DNA of 41,133 nt from an uncultured Megasphaera sp. (GCA_900554215.1 USGG01000009.1:1-41133); one strand, 5' to 3'; positions 9,957 through 19,528 are shown, counted from the stretch's first letter. Translations and numbers: made by a program. The notes: generated by a model from the sequence alone, not told the origin.

Positions 9957-11906
9957 TTATTTTGCCATCATTTCAGCTACCTTATTGGCGAAGGCTGCCG
10001 GGTCATCGGGCATGATGCCTTCGAGAAGCAAGGCCTGATCGTAGAGCATCTTGCAGTAGTCTTTGAATTCAGGCGTATCCTTGCCGGCTTCGTGAATGCC
10101 TTGAAGCTTTGTAAAGAGCTGATGCTGCGGGTTGATTTCCAAAATGCGGCGCGCCTTGAGCATCGGGTTGTCGGCGGCGGCAAAGGCTTGTTCCATCGCC
10201 AGGGACGGGCCGGCCGCGTCGGCGACGAGGCAGACGGCGCCGCTCTTCAAGCGGTTGGACAGGCGGACGTCTACGACCTTGCCGTCGAGGAGCTCCTTCA
10301 TGTCCTTCAGAAGGCCTTCGTTGCTCTTAGCCAGGTCTTCGTTTTTCTTCTTTTCTTCCTTAAATTCTTCGTCTTCCAAATCCAAATCGCCGCGGCTGAT
10401 GGAGTGGAATTTCTTGCCGTCATATTCGCGGATGGCTTCTACGGCAAATTCGTCGACAGGGTCGGTCATGCACAAGACTTCGATGTCTCTGTCGCGGAGC
10501 ATTTCCATCTGCGGCAGGGCGTCGATAGCGGCCTTATCCTTGCCCGTAGCGTAGTAGATTTTTTCCTGACCGTCCTTCATGCGGCCGACGTATTCTTTCA
10601 GCGTGCAGAGCTTGCCGTCCTTGGACGACATGAACAGGAGCAGGTCTTTCAGCTTATCTACGTTGTTTTCGCCGGTCATCATGCCGCTGTACACGCCGAT
10701 TTTCAAGGACTTGCCGTATTCGGCCCAGAATTTTTCATAGGCTTCGCGGTCTTTGTCGAGCTTGCGGGCCAGCGTCTTGAGGATGTTCTTTTCCAGATTG
10801 CGGCCGATGAGCTTGAGTTCGCGGCTCTGCTGAAGCAGTTCGCGGGAAATGTTCAGGGACAAGTCCGGCGAATCGACGAGGCCTTTTACGAAGCGCAGGT
10901 AATCAGGCAGTAAATCCTTGCATTTATCCATGATGAATACGTGGCGCGAATAGAGCTGCACGCCCGGTTCATAGTCGGCGTAGTACAGGTTGAAAGGCGC
11001 GCTGCCCGGAATGAACAGCAGCGACGTGTATTCGACGTTGCCTTCAACGCGGCTGTGGAAAATTTCCATCGGTTCGTCCCATTCGTAGAACTGATGCTGG
11101 AAAAATTCACGGTATTCTTCGGGCTTAATGTCCGATTTATTGCGGGTCCACAAGGGCTGCATGGAGTTAAGGGTCCGCGTTTCCGTATGTTCTTCTTCCG
11201 GTGCATCTTCAATAACCTTGCCGTCGGCGTCCTTCGGCTTTTCCTTCGTCGTGAAGTCCATCGTAATGGGATAGCGGATATAGTCGGAATATTTCTTGAC
11301 CAGGCTTTCCAGCAGGTATTTATCCGTGTAGTTTTCTTCCGTTTCGCCGCCGTAAAATTCCTTGCCCAATGTCAGGATAATCGTCGTGCCGTGCTTTGGC
11401 TTTTCACAGGTTTCCAGCGTATACTGGCCGTCGCCTGCCGATTCCCATTTATAGGCTTCTGTTTCGCCGGCTTTGCGCGTGACGACCGTCACCGTATCGG
11501 CGACCATGAAGGCCGAATAAAAGCCGACGCCGAACTGGCCAATCAGGTCTTTGTCGACGCTGCCGCCTTCCTGGGCTTCCTTCAGCTTTTCCAAAAAGGC
11601 CTTCGTGCCCGATTTAGCAATGGTGCCCAAGTTCTGCATGAGCTCGTCTTTATTCATGCCGATGCCGTTATCGGAAATCGTCAGGGTATGCTTGCCTTCA
11701 TCCGGCGTCAAATGGATTTCAAAGGCCGTATCGCCTTCGAGAAGGTCGTTATTCGTCAGCGATTCGTAATGCAGCTTATCGATCGCGTCGGATGCGTTGG
11801 AAATCAGTTCCCGTAAAAATATTTCGTGATTCGTATAAATGGAATGAACCATCAAGTCCAGCAGTTGTTTCGTTTCCGCTTGGAATTCAAAGGTTTCTTT
11901 CGCCAT
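9957..11906 (-). CDS. htpG: Molecular chaperone HtpG (Hsp90)
   Basis: The 649-residue cytosolic Hsp90 chaperone has the N-terminal GHKL ATPase with its motifs visible: LRELISNASDAIDKL, DNGIGM and GQFGVGFYSAFMVAD. The middle domain (GREFFQ-like EYREFFQHQFYEW) and C-terminal dimerisation domain follow, at normal family length. The start is the ATG at 11906 (MAKETFEF) with AAAGGAG ten bases upstream; a TTG three codons earlier is less likely. A CIRCE element sits 30 bp before the start, so expression is probably repressed by HrcA and induced by heat. The gene has its own terminator. Confidence 0.97.
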   Translation of the reverse strand: MAKETFEFQAETKQLLDLMVHSIYTNHEIFLRELISNASDAIDKLHYESLTNNDLLEGDTAFEIHLTPDEGKHTLTISDNGIGMNKDELMQNLGTIAKSGTKAFLEKLKEAQEGGSVDKDLIGQFGVGFYSAFMVADTVTVVTRKAGETEAYKWESAGDGQYTLETCEKPKHGTTIILTLGKEFYGGETEENYTDKYLLESLVKKYSDYIRYPITMDFTTKEKPKDADGKVIEDAPEEEHTETRTLNSMQPLWTRNKSDIKPEEYREFFQHQFYEWDEPMEIFHSRVEGNVEYTSLLFIPGSAPFNLYYADYEPGVQLYSRHVFIMDKCKDLLPDYLRFVKGLVDSPDLSLNISRELLQQSRELKLIGRNLEKNILKTLARKLDKDREAYEKFWAEYGKSLKIGVYSGMMTGENNVDKLKDLLLFMSSKDGKLCTLKEYVGRMKDGQEKIYYATGKDKAAIDALPQMEMLRDRDIEVLCMTDPVDEFAVEAIREYDGKKFHSISRGDLDLEDEEFKEEKKKNEDLAKSNEGLLKDMKELLDGKVVDVRLSNRLKSGAVCLVADAAGPSLAMEQAFAAADNPMLKARRILEINPQHQLFTKLQGIHEAGKDTPEFKDYCKMLYDQALLLEGIMPDDPAAFANKVAEMMAK

Positions 11907-11935
11907 GTTCAACAATCTCCTTTATTCAGAATGTG

Positions 11936-11962
11936 TTAGCACTCTTAGCATCAGAGTGCCAA
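11936..11962. promoter_or_regulatory. CIRCE element (HrcA operator)
   Basis: The sequence is TTAGCACTC, nine bases, then GAGTGCCAA: the consensus CIRCE repeat with a single mismatch in the second arm. It lies at the predicted transcription start of htpG. Confidence 0.93.
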
Positions 11963-11973
11963 CTCCCTTTTAT

Positions 11974-12001
11974 ATAATACAATAAAAAGTCAAATAGTCA
12001 A
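11974..12001 (-). promoter_or_regulatory. htpG promoter
   Basis: On the minus strand TTGACT (12001-11996) lies 16 bp from TATTAT (11979-11974). The predicted start falls beside the CIRCE element. A second TTGACT at 11993-11988 is too close to this -10. Confidence 0.65.
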
Positions 12002-12107
12002 TAGCAAACTTGCAAATCTGCGGCAATTCCAGCCTTCTATCCGCCAAAATATTTCCCTTTGTCATTTAGGGTAGGTTATTTATTATATAATGTATTATAC
12101 ATATACG

Positions 12108-12136
12108 TTGAATCCTGCCGTCATCAGGTCTATAAT
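12108..12136 (+). promoter_or_regulatory. pckA promoter
   Basis: TTGAAT (12108-12113) lies 17 bp from a perfect TATAAT (12131-12136). The predicted leader is about 75 nt. Confidence 0.75.
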
Positions 12137-12173
12137 AAGTGATATACAATATATGCATGATTTTTTATCATAT

Positions 12174-12189
12174 ATACGCGTCAGCGTAT
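12174..12189. promoter_or_regulatory. Inverted repeat in pckA leader
   Basis: A perfect repeat, ATACGC-GTCA-GCGTAT, lies in the 5' leader between promoter and ribosome binding site. It could be an operator or a small RNA hairpin; no known regulator site is recognised. Confidence 0.4.
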
Positions 12190-12217
12190 CCACTATACAG
12201 CAGGGGGGTATTATATC

Positions 12218-13816
12218 ATGATACATACGTATGGATTAGAACGAATCGGAATTTTTTACCCGGCCAACGTGTACCGCAACATGTCTCCGGCCTGGCTGAC
12301 CGAGCAGGCCCTGATTCGCGGCGAAGGCATGCTGAGCGACACGGGAGCCTTAGTCGTCCAGACTGGGAAATACACGGGCCGTTCGCCGAAGGACAAATTC
12401 ATCGTCGACACGCCGGCCATTCATGAATACATCGCCTGGAACAACGTCAACCGCCCGATTTCGCGGGAAAAGTTTGACGCCTTGAAGGCTAAGATGACGG
12501 CTTATCTGCAGAACCGTGATATCTTCCTCTTCGATGGCTTTGCCGGCGCCGATTTAATATGCCGCAAAAAATTCCGCATCATCAATGAATTAGCCAGCGA
12601 AAACCTGTTTATCCGCAACCTGCTCATCCGCCCGACGGCCGACGAATTGAGCCAGTTCGGCGACCCGGACTTTACGGTCATCGTCACGCCGGGCTACCGC
12701 TGCGACCCGAAGACGGACGGCGTCCGTTCTGAAGCGGCTATCATCATCGACTACGAAACGCGGGTCGTCCTCATCGCCGGCACGCAGTACGCCGGTGAAA
12801 TCAAAAAGAGCGTCTTCTCCGTTATGAACTACTTTCTGCCTGACGAAGGCGTCCTGCCCATGCACTGCTCGGCCAACATGGACCCGGTCACGAAGGAAAC
12901 GGCCATATTCTTCGGCTTATCCGGCACGGGGAAAACGACCTTGTCGGCAGACCCGAACCGCAAGCTCATCGGCGACGACGAACACGGCTGGTCGCCGCGG
13001 GGCATCTTCAACTTTGAAGGCGGCTGCTATGCCAAGTGCATCAACCTGAACCCCGAAAAGGAACCAGACATTTACAACGCCATCCGTTCGGGCAGCCTCG
13101 TCGAAAACGTCGTCCTCGACCCGGCGACGCGGCGGCCGAACTATTTCGACAGCAAGTATACGGAAAACACCCGCGTCGGCTATCCCATCGACTACATTCC
13201 TAACGCGGCCATTCCCGGCATCGGCGGCATCCCGAAGGTCATCATCTTCCTGACGGCCGACAGCTTCGGCGTCCTGCCGCCTATCTCCCGCCTCAGCAAG
13301 GAAGCGGCTATGTACCACTTCATCACCGGCTTTACGTCGAAAGTAGCCGGCACGGAACAAGGCATTACCGAGCCGGTGCCGACCTTCTCCACCTTGTTCG
13401 GCGAACCCTTTATGCCCCTGGCTCCGGAAATCTACGCCGGCATGCTGGGCGAACGAATCGAAACGTATCATACGAAGGTCTTCCTGGTCAACACCGGCTG
13501 GACCGGCGGCCCCTACGGCATCGGCAGCCGCATGGACCTCAAGTACACCCGCGCCATGATTACGGCAGCCCTGAACGGCCGCCTCGATTCGGTCCCCTAC
13601 AAGCACGACAGCCGCTTCAACGTCGACGTGCCCCAGTCCTGCCCGGGCGTCCCCAACCAGATCCTCAACCCGCGCGATACATGGGCCAATAAGAAATCCT
13701 ACGATATCATGGCCGACAAAGTAGCCGCCATGTTCCAGGAAAACTTCACGGAAAAATACCCAGACGTCCCGGAAGAAGTCAGCGACGCCGGCCCGAAACC
13801 GAAGGCCAAGCCCTAA
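12218..13816 (+). CDS. pckA: Phosphoenolpyruvate carboxykinase (ATP)
   Basis: The 532-residue enzyme interconverts oxaloacetate plus ATP with PEP, CO2 and ADP. In anaerobes it can run towards oxaloacetate formation as well as gluconeogenesis. The sequence shows the P-loop GLSGTGKTTLSADPNRKL, the metal-binding GDDEHGW, the substrate-binding YTGRSPKDKFIVD near the N-terminus and the RXTXXXGXG-like region NTGWTGGPYGIGSRM. Length matches the bacterial ATP family (E. coli 540). AGGGGGG lies eight bases before the ATG. It is monocistronic, between a consensus promoter and a bidirectional terminator. Confidence 0.97.
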   Translation: MIHTYGLERIGIFYPANVYRNMSPAWLTEQALIRGEGMLSDTGALVVQTGKYTGRSPKDKFIVDTPAIHEYIAWNNVNRPISREKFDALKAKMTAYLQNRDIFLFDGFAGADLICRKKFRIINELASENLFIRNLLIRPTADELSQFGDPDFTVIVTPGYRCDPKTDGVRSEAAIIIDYETRVVLIAGTQYAGEIKKSVFSVMNYFLPDEGVLPMHCSANMDPVTKETAIFFGLSGTGKTTLSADPNRKLIGDDEHGWSPRGIFNFEGGCYAKCINLNPEKEPDIYNAIRSGSLVENVVLDPATRRPNYFDSKYTENTRVGYPIDYIPNAAIPGIGGIPKVIIFLTADSFGVLPPISRLSKEAAMYHFITGFTSKVAGTEQGITEPVPTFSTLFGEPFMPLAPEIYAGMLGERIETYHTKVFLVNTGWTGGPYGIGSRMDLKYTRAMITAALNGRLDSVPYKHDSRFNVDVPQSCPGVPNQILNPRDTWANKKSYDIMADKVAAMFQENFTEKYPDVPEEVSDAGPKPKAKP

Positions 13817-13839
13817 GGCCTGATACTTCTTTCATGTAA

Positions 13840-13881
13840 AAAACCGTAAGGAAAGGCGTTTCGCCATTTCCTTACGGTTTT
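13840..13881. terminator. Bidirectional terminator between pckA and the mutase gene
   Basis: A 15-bp stem (13840-13854 with 13867-13881) is capped by a GGCG/CGCC extension. A/T runs flank both sides, so it can serve the convergent pckA and mutase genes. Confidence 0.85.
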
Positions 13882-13904
13882 CTTATATCATGTGAACAGC
13901 TTCT

Positions 13905-15416
13905 TTAGGCGTCGAATACGGTCATGTCCAGGCAGTCGAACCCGTCCAGGAAGGATTTAACCTGGGCGATGATATCCTGGCAGCCGCCTTCTTCCTTGCT
14001 TTCGACGTTCAGCGGCATGTTCGGGTCGTGGAGGGACATGCGCAGGAGCGCCCAGCCTTCAGGGAATACGAGGCGCACGCCTTCGTACGACGGCTTGGCG
14101 ACGACGACGCCAGCAGCGACGGCCCGCTCTTCAAAGGCTTGCAGTACCCTTTCGCCGTAAGCCTTTACGTCGTCTGTGCCCTGAATTTTGAGGCGGTATT
14201 CCTTGCTTTCAGCCGGATGCTTCAAGTTTGCGACCAAATCGCCGACAGCTTTCCCCGCTTTATTGGCCTGGGCCGCCGCAATGAGCAGCTTGACCGCCAA
14301 ATAGGCGCCGTCGTCGAGGTAGTAGTTTTCGCTCAGCGCGCCGTGGCCCGACGTTTCAATCGCTAAGGGCGATACGACGCCGCTCTGGTTGAGGCGGATG
14401 CATTCGTTGATGACGTTTTTATAGCCCCGCATGTAGCGGTGATGGATAAGATGAAGCTCATCTTGCAGGAAGGCCGTCAGCTCGTCCGACGTGACCGAGT
14501 CCGTGACGATGGTGCTGCCCGGATAGTCGGGAGCCAAGATGGCCGCCATCATGGCGATGAGGGCGTTGCGGTTGATGGCTTCACCATCGGGCAGGACGGC
14601 GCTCATGCGGTCTACGTCCGTATCGAAAATGAGGCCCAAATCGGCATGGTTGTCGAGAACAGCTTTGCTGATCGCCGCCATGGCCTCTTTATTTTCCGGA
14701 TTCGGAATATGATTGGGGAACATGCCGTCCGGTTCGAGGAACTGGCTGCCCGTCGTATCGGCGCCGAGGACGTCGAGGACCTTCGAGGCAAAGAAGCCGC
14801 CTGCGCCGTTGCCGGCATCGACGACGATGCGCATGCCTTCCAAGGGCTTGCTGTCCGGGCCTGCGCCTACGCCGCTGCGGATTTTGGAGCACAGGTGCTC
14901 GGCATATATATCGATAATCGGCAGCGTCTGCACGCCGGACACATCGCCGTGTGTTTCTTCCAGCGACGCCGCCCGGGTCAGGACGTCTTTAATATCAGCC
15001 TTTTCCAGACCGCCGTCTTTCGTAAAGAATTTCAAGCCGTTGCGGTTGTACGGCAAATGGCTGGCCGTAATCATGATGGCTCCGTCCATATGAGTCGATT
15101 CGAAGATAATCGACATGAACATAGCCGGCGTCGAAGCCAAGCCGCAGTCAAACCCGGCTACGCCGCAGGCGCAGAGGCCTTCCAGCACGGCCTGCTTCAT
15201 CGTGCCGGCAGAAATACGCGAATCATGGCCGACGGCAACGCGCAGGCTGTCGACAGGTTTGCCCGTCTTTTCCGCTAAAAAGGAGGCAAAGCCGGCGGCA
15301 ATGCGGTTCGCCGCTTCGGGAAACAGCGTCACGGGCTCGCCGGGAACGCCTTCTACGGCGACGCCGCGGACGTCGCTGCCGTTCTGCAACTTCATCATAT
15401 CTGATTCTGTAATCAT
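13905..15416 (-). CDS. Phosphomannomutase/phosphoglucomutase family protein
   Basis: The 503-residue alpha-D-phosphohexomutase moves phosphate between C1 and C6 of a hexose phosphate. All four functional loops are visible: the phosphoserine loop TASHLPYNRNGLKFF, the magnesium loop DTDVDRMSAV, the sugar-binding loop ETSGHGALSENYYLDDGAY and a C-terminal phosphate-binding loop RMSLHDPNMPLN. The TASHLP form of the serine loop differs from the textbook TASHNP and is shared with a clostridial subgroup. GGGAG lies nine bases before the ATG. Substrate preference (mannose, glucose or another sugar) cannot be read from the sequence. Confidence 0.88.
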   Translation of the reverse strand: MITESDMMKLQNGSDVRGVAVEGVPGEPVTLFPEAANRIAAGFASFLAEKTGKPVDSLRVAVGHDSRISAGTMKQAVLEGLCACGVAGFDCGLASTPAMFMSIIFESTHMDGAIMITASHLPYNRNGLKFFTKDGGLEKADIKDVLTRAASLEETHGDVSGVQTLPIIDIYAEHLCSKIRSGVGAGPDSKPLEGMRIVVDAGNGAGGFFASKVLDVLGADTTGSQFLEPDGMFPNHIPNPENKEAMAAISKAVLDNHADLGLIFDTDVDRMSAVLPDGEAINRNALIAMMAAILAPDYPGSTIVTDSVTSDELTAFLQDELHLIHHRYMRGYKNVINECIRLNQSGVVSPLAIETSGHGALSENYYLDDGAYLAVKLLIAAAQANKAGKAVGDLVANLKHPAESKEYRLKIQGTDDVKAYGERVLQAFEERAVAAGVVVAKPSYEGVRLVFPEGWALLRMSLHDPNMPLNVESKEEGGCQDIIAQVKSFLDGFDCLDMTVFDA

Positions 15417-15525
15417 AATCGTTCACTCCCAATATTAGTAATTCTATATTATAATAGTAATGGAAAGCGCCGCAAAAAACAAGGCGCGTCTTCACAAATA
15501 ACTCTATGCTGTAAAGGAGATTTTC

Positions 15526-16401
15526 ATGAACCAACCGGATACGCTCGAAAACAAAGCAAAATCCATGATGATTTTAGCTATGCTCATCTTCGGTACCATC
15601 GGCATTTTCGTCCGCTACATCCCCCTGCCGTCCAGCGTCATCGCCGTCGGCCGCGGCATCATCGGCACGGCCTTTTTATTTCTGTTCATCAAAGGCAAGG
15701 GCATCCCCATATCCTGGCCGGATATCCGGCAAAACCTGCTTCTCCTCTGCCTGTCCGGCGCGGCCCTGTGCGGCAACTGGACCTTCCTCTTCGAAGCCTA
15801 CCGCTACACGTCCATCGCAACGGCGACGCTATGTTATTACATGGCCCCGATCATCGTCATCCTGGTCTCGCCGATTTTCCTGAAAGAAAAGCTGACGGCC
15901 CGCAAATTTCTCTGCGTCCTGACGGCGCTGGCCGGCATGGTCCTCGTATCGGGCATCGGCCAGGAAGGCGGCAGCGCCAACATGACCGGCGTGTTCTTCG
16001 GCCTGTGCGCCGCCTGCTGCTACGCCTGCATCGTCATCTTCAATAAAAAAATCAAGCCTATGGCCGCCTACGATAAAACCATCGTCCAGCTTGGTCTGGG
16101 AGCCCTGCTGCTGATGCCCTATGTCCTCTTAACAGAAAACGTCACTGCTCTGGACGCCTCTCCCTTCAGCCTGGCCATGTTCCTCGTCGTCGGCGTCGTC
16201 CATACAGGCTTTGCCTACGTCTTTTACTTCGGCTCCATGCAGTCCTTAAAAGCCCAGACCATCGCCCTGTTCAGCTACCTGGACCCGATTTTCGCCATCC
16301 TGCTGTCAGCCGTCGTCCTCGGCGAGCCCCTCGGCATAACCAGCATCATCGGCGCAGTCCTCGTCTTAGGCTCAACATTGGTCAGTGAATTAAAGGCCTA
16401 A
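15526..16401 (+). CDS. DMT-superfamily (EamA) transporter
   Basis: The 291-residue, inner-membrane protein has about ten hydrophobic segments arranged as two EamA repeats (roughly 15-145 and 155-288). The second repeat ends in the typical YLDPIFAILLSAVVLGEPLG followed by GAVLVLGSTL. Such proteins export or import metabolites such as amino acids or nucleotides; the substrate is unknown. AAAGGAG lies seven bases before the ATG. It is divergent from the mutase gene and followed about 70 bp later by the HAD hydrolase, with which it may share a transcript. Confidence 0.88.
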   Translation: MNQPDTLENKAKSMMILAMLIFGTIGIFVRYIPLPSSVIAVGRGIIGTAFLFLFIKGKGIPISWPDIRQNLLLLCLSGAALCGNWTFLFEAYRYTSIATATLCYYMAPIIVILVSPIFLKEKLTARKFLCVLTALAGMVLVSGIGQEGGSANMTGVFFGLCAACCYACIVIFNKKIKPMAAYDKTIVQLGLGALLLMPYVLLTENVTALDASPFSLAMFLVVGVVHTGFAYVFYFGSMQSLKAQTIALFSYLDPIFAILLSAVVLGEPLGITSIIGAVLVLGSTLVSELKA

Positions 16402-16469
16402 CCATTTGCCGAAGGAATCATTCCATGCTAGACTATGTGTATACTGCATAGAAAAAGGAGAGTACCTAC

Positions 16470-17291
16470 ATGCCAACCTATAAAATCATTGCATGCGACA
16501 TGGACGAAACCCTGCTCAGCAGCGACGCTTCCATCTGTCGCCGCAATATCGAAGCCATCGCCAAAGCAAAGGCCCAGGGCGTCAAATTCGTTCCCTGCAC
16601 GGGGCGAGGATTCCGTTCCGTCGAAGGCGTCCTGAATACGCTGAACCTGTTCGACGAAGCCGGACAATACGTCATCGGCTTCAATGGAGCCAGCATCACG
16701 GAAAACAAAGGGCACCGTTCCCTATTCTGGGACCCGATTCCCTTCGACCTGGCCGATAGGATTTACCGCAAAAGCGCATCCTACGGCCTTTGCATGCACA
16801 TTTACACCCGCGATACCGTATACATCAGCGGCGTCACGCCTGACGAAGAGGATTTTCTCCGCGGCCGCATGGCCTATGTGCCGACGGCGGAAAAGACCCT
16901 CGACTTCCTGCGCGGCAAGGAAGAAGTCTGCAAGCTCATCATCATGCACACCGACTACAGCCGCCTTCAGGAAATCCACGCCGAAATGAAGCCCCTTCTC
17001 GACGACATCACGGTCAGCTTTTCCAGCAACCGCTACATCGAGTTCATGCACAAGGGCGTCACGAAAGGCGTCGCCCTCCTCAAATTAGCCGCCATGCTCG
17101 GCGTACAGCCTGAAGAAACGATGGCTATCGGCGACAATATCAACGACATCGAAATGCTCCAAGCCGCCGGCCTCAGCGTAGGCGTCCATAATTTAAATCC
17201 CCTAATCCGCCAATACTGCAGCGTCGTCACCAACGCGACGAACAACGACGGAGCCGTCGGCGAAGCCATTGAAACCTTCGTATTGAAATAA
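16470..17291 (+). CDS. Cof-type HAD-IIB phosphatase
   Basis: The 273-residue HAD hydrolase shows motif I as DMDETLL (D10 nucleophile, D12), a Cof-type cap in the middle, the motif III lysine region around FMHKGVTKGVALL, and motif IV as AIGDNINDIEML. Members dephosphorylate sugar phosphates, flavin or pyridoxal phosphates; the substrate cannot be predicted. The usual DGTL of motif I is replaced by DETL, which is common in this subfamily. AAAAGGAG precedes the ATG. Confidence 0.9.
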   Translation: MPTYKIIACDMDETLLSSDASICRRNIEAIAKAKAQGVKFVPCTGRGFRSVEGVLNTLNLFDEAGQYVIGFNGASITENKGHRSLFWDPIPFDLADRIYRKSASYGLCMHIYTRDTVYISGVTPDEEDFLRGRMAYVPTAEKTLDFLRGKEEVCKLIIMHTDYSRLQEIHAEMKPLLDDITVSFSSNRYIEFMHKGVTKGVALLKLAAMLGVQPEETMAIGDNINDIEMLQAAGLSVGVHNLNPLIRQYCSVVTNATNNDGAVGEAIETFVLK

Positions 17292-17328
17292 CCCGTTCAA
17301 TAAAGCAAACGATATATTGCATCACGCC

Positions 17329-17375
17329 AACAAGGCATGCCCTGCGAGTCTCAGACCCGTTAGGCATGCCTTGTT
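17329..17375 (+). terminator. Terminator hairpin after the HAD gene
   Basis: A perfect 13-bp stem (17329-17341 with 17363-17375) encloses a 21-nt loop. The T run after it is weak. It sits between the convergent HAD gene and the YjhG-like dehydratase gene and may serve both. Confidence 0.65.
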
Positions 17376-17462
17376 ATTTCATCATATATTTTATGGATTG
17401 TGAGGGTTAACAAATTATACTATTGAAATAACACACTTTCTGCAAACAAATTCATTTAGGAC

Positions 17463-19433
17463 TTATAAGCCTAATACTTTTTTGCCTGCATTCAATACTT
17501 TTATAATTTGATCTACATCGTAAACAGTGCCTTTCCAGGCGCCTCCGCTTACATCCTGCAACGCAGCCCATAACCGCGTATCATCCGGCAAATCTTCATC
17601 AGGACGGACATCCGGATTCGTTTCACGTTTAGCTAATTCAGCAGCACCTTCCTCATAGGTCATAGGCTGATCTTCTGTGCCGATAAAGTTCAAACTGCCT
17701 TCAAGTTTAACCGTGTCGACAATAATTTCTACAATATCGCCGTCTCTCAATTTACCAATGGGGCCCCCTGCCAACGCTTCAGGTCCAACATGTCCAAAGC
17801 AAGCGCCAGTAGAAACACCGGAGAACCGAGCATCTGTAATCAAAGACACATGTTTACCAAAAGGTAAATTCTTCAAAGCAGACGTCAGCTGATATGTTTC
17901 TTCCATCCCTGTTCCCAACGGACCGCCGCCCATGACAACCATGATATCGCCAGCAACAATTCGGCCCGGTTCTTTCAAAGCAGTAATAGCAGCTTTTTCA
18001 GAAGTAAATACCTTAACTTTAGCAGTATGTCTGAATACATGGTCATCGTCAATTACACTCGGGTCAATGGCTGTAGATTTGACAACTGCGCCTTCCGGAG
18101 CAATATTGCCAACAGGGAACGTAACTGTCGAACCAATACCCTTTTCTTTAGCTTTTTCAGGAGAGAAAATAACTTCATTAGGATCAAGATTATCCACTTC
18201 CTGCAAACGTTTGCGGCATGCTTGACGCCGTTCCGAATTTTCCCACCAATCAAGATTTTCACCAAGAGTACTGCCGGTAACTGTCATTACATCTTCATGC
18301 AGCAAGCCTAATTTGCGCAAATGCAGCATAACTTCCGGAACACCGCCAGCCAAGAATGCTGCCGCTGTCGGATAATTGACCGGTCCAATTGGTAATACAC
18401 TGACCAAGCGCGGAACTTCCTTATTAATACGTGCCCAATCTTCAACAGTTGGTCTTCTGCAGCCAGCAGCATATGCAATAGCTGGCAAATGAAGCAATAA
18501 ATTCGTCGAACCGCCAAAGGCTGCATGAAGAATCATAGCATTTTCAATAGCGTGATCAGTCAAGACATCTTTAGTCGTAATACCATTCTTTTCCATTTCA
18601 ACAGCTGCAATAGCCGATTTTCTGGCAATATCTTTCCAAATTACAGATCCGGACGGAGCCAAGGCAGAATGAGTTAACGCCAAGCCTAAAGATTCTCCAA
18701 TTACCTGTGAGGTTCCAGCTGTACCAAAGAACTGACAGCCGCCGCCAGAACTTGCACAAGAACTGCAGCCAAGGCGAATAGCATCTTCATAAGATAATTC
18801 CCCATTAGCAAAGCGCACGCTGATTGTCTGTACTGTACCAAGGTCTTCCCCTTTATTCGGCATCAGAGTAGAACCACCCGGAACTAAAACTGTAGCAATA
18901 TCATGCATGCTGGCCAAAGCCATCATCGTTGCCGGTAACCCCTTATCACAGGAGGCAATGCCAATAACAGCTTTACGAGTCGGAAGAGAACGAATCAGCC
19001 GTTTCATAACGATAGCTGCATCATTGCGGTACGGCAAAGAATCAAACATACCAATCGTCCCCTGAGTACGGCCATCACAAGGGTCAGAAACAAAAGCTGC
19101 GTAAGGAACTAATCCCATATTTTTAATTTCATCTGCCGCTTCTGCAACCTGAATATCCAATTCATAATGACCTTGATGAAGCCCAACAGCGATCGGACTG
19201 CCATCTGGATTACGGAGTCCGCCTTTTGTGCTTATGATCATTACATCGCCATTAGCTAAGGTATCCGTATTCCAGCCTTCACCTGCATTCATAGTCATGC
19301 CAAAAATATTTCCGCTAGGTAATGTCTTCAACATATCCGGCGTCAAGGGCAACGTCCCCTTAGGTCCGTCTGCATGCGTTACGGCATCATAGATACCTTG
19401 CGGTTCATTTGTATACAAATTTTTAATAGACAT
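17463..19433 (-). CDS. YjhG/YagF-type sugar-acid dehydratase (IlvD/Edd family)
   Basis: The 656-residue Fe-S dehydratase resembles E. coli YjhG/YagF (D-xylonate dehydratases, about 655 residues), which convert an aldonate to a 2-keto-3-deoxy acid. Candidate cluster cysteines are C119 (SDPCDG), C162 (ASCDKGLPATM) and C233 (GGGCQFFGTAG). Start at the ATG 19433, with AAGGAG upstream; an extension of twelve residues lacks a ribosome binding site. It is the last gene of operon A but follows a strong terminator, so it may be expressed by partial read-through or from its own promoter. Codons are A/T-ending, unlike the housekeeping genes. The true substrate is not determined. Confidence 0.88.
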   Translation of the reverse strand: MSIKNLYTNEPQGIYDAVTHADGPKGTLPLTPDMLKTLPSGNIFGMTMNAGEGWNTDTLANGDVMIISTKGGLRNPDGSPIAVGLHQGHYELDIQVAEAADEIKNMGLVPYAAFVSDPCDGRTQGTIGMFDSLPYRNDAAIVMKRLIRSLPTRKAVIGIASCDKGLPATMMALASMHDIATVLVPGGSTLMPNKGEDLGTVQTISVRFANGELSYEDAIRLGCSSCASSGGGCQFFGTAGTSQVIGESLGLALTHSALAPSGSVIWKDIARKSAIAAVEMEKNGITTKDVLTDHAIENAMILHAAFGGSTNLLLHLPAIAYAAGCRRPTVEDWARINKEVPRLVSVLPIGPVNYPTAAAFLAGGVPEVMLHLRKLGLLHEDVMTVTGSTLGENLDWWENSERRQACRKRLQEVDNLDPNEVIFSPEKAKEKGIGSTVTFPVGNIAPEGAVVKSTAIDPSVIDDDHVFRHTAKVKVFTSEKAAITALKEPGRIVAGDIMVVMGGGPLGTGMEETYQLTSALKNLPFGKHVSLITDARFSGVSTGACFGHVGPEALAGGPIGKLRDGDIVEIIVDTVKLEGSLNFIGTEDQPMTYEEGAAELAKRETNPDVRPDEDLPDDTRLWAALQDVSGGAWKGTVYDVDQIIKVLNAGKKVLGL

Positions 19434-19481
19434 ACATTTCTCCTTCCTAATACCGATTAAAATTACCACATCAAAGAGTAT

Positions 19482-19528
19482 AAAAAGAGAGGATGCCGCC
19501 GTTTATTAACGAGACATCCTCTCTTTTT
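19482..19528 (-). terminator. Terminator between the MFS and dehydratase genes
   Basis: A perfect 14-bp stem (19482-19495 with 19515-19528) has A/T runs on both sides. It lies inside operon A and would reduce transcription of the last gene. Confidence 0.8.
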
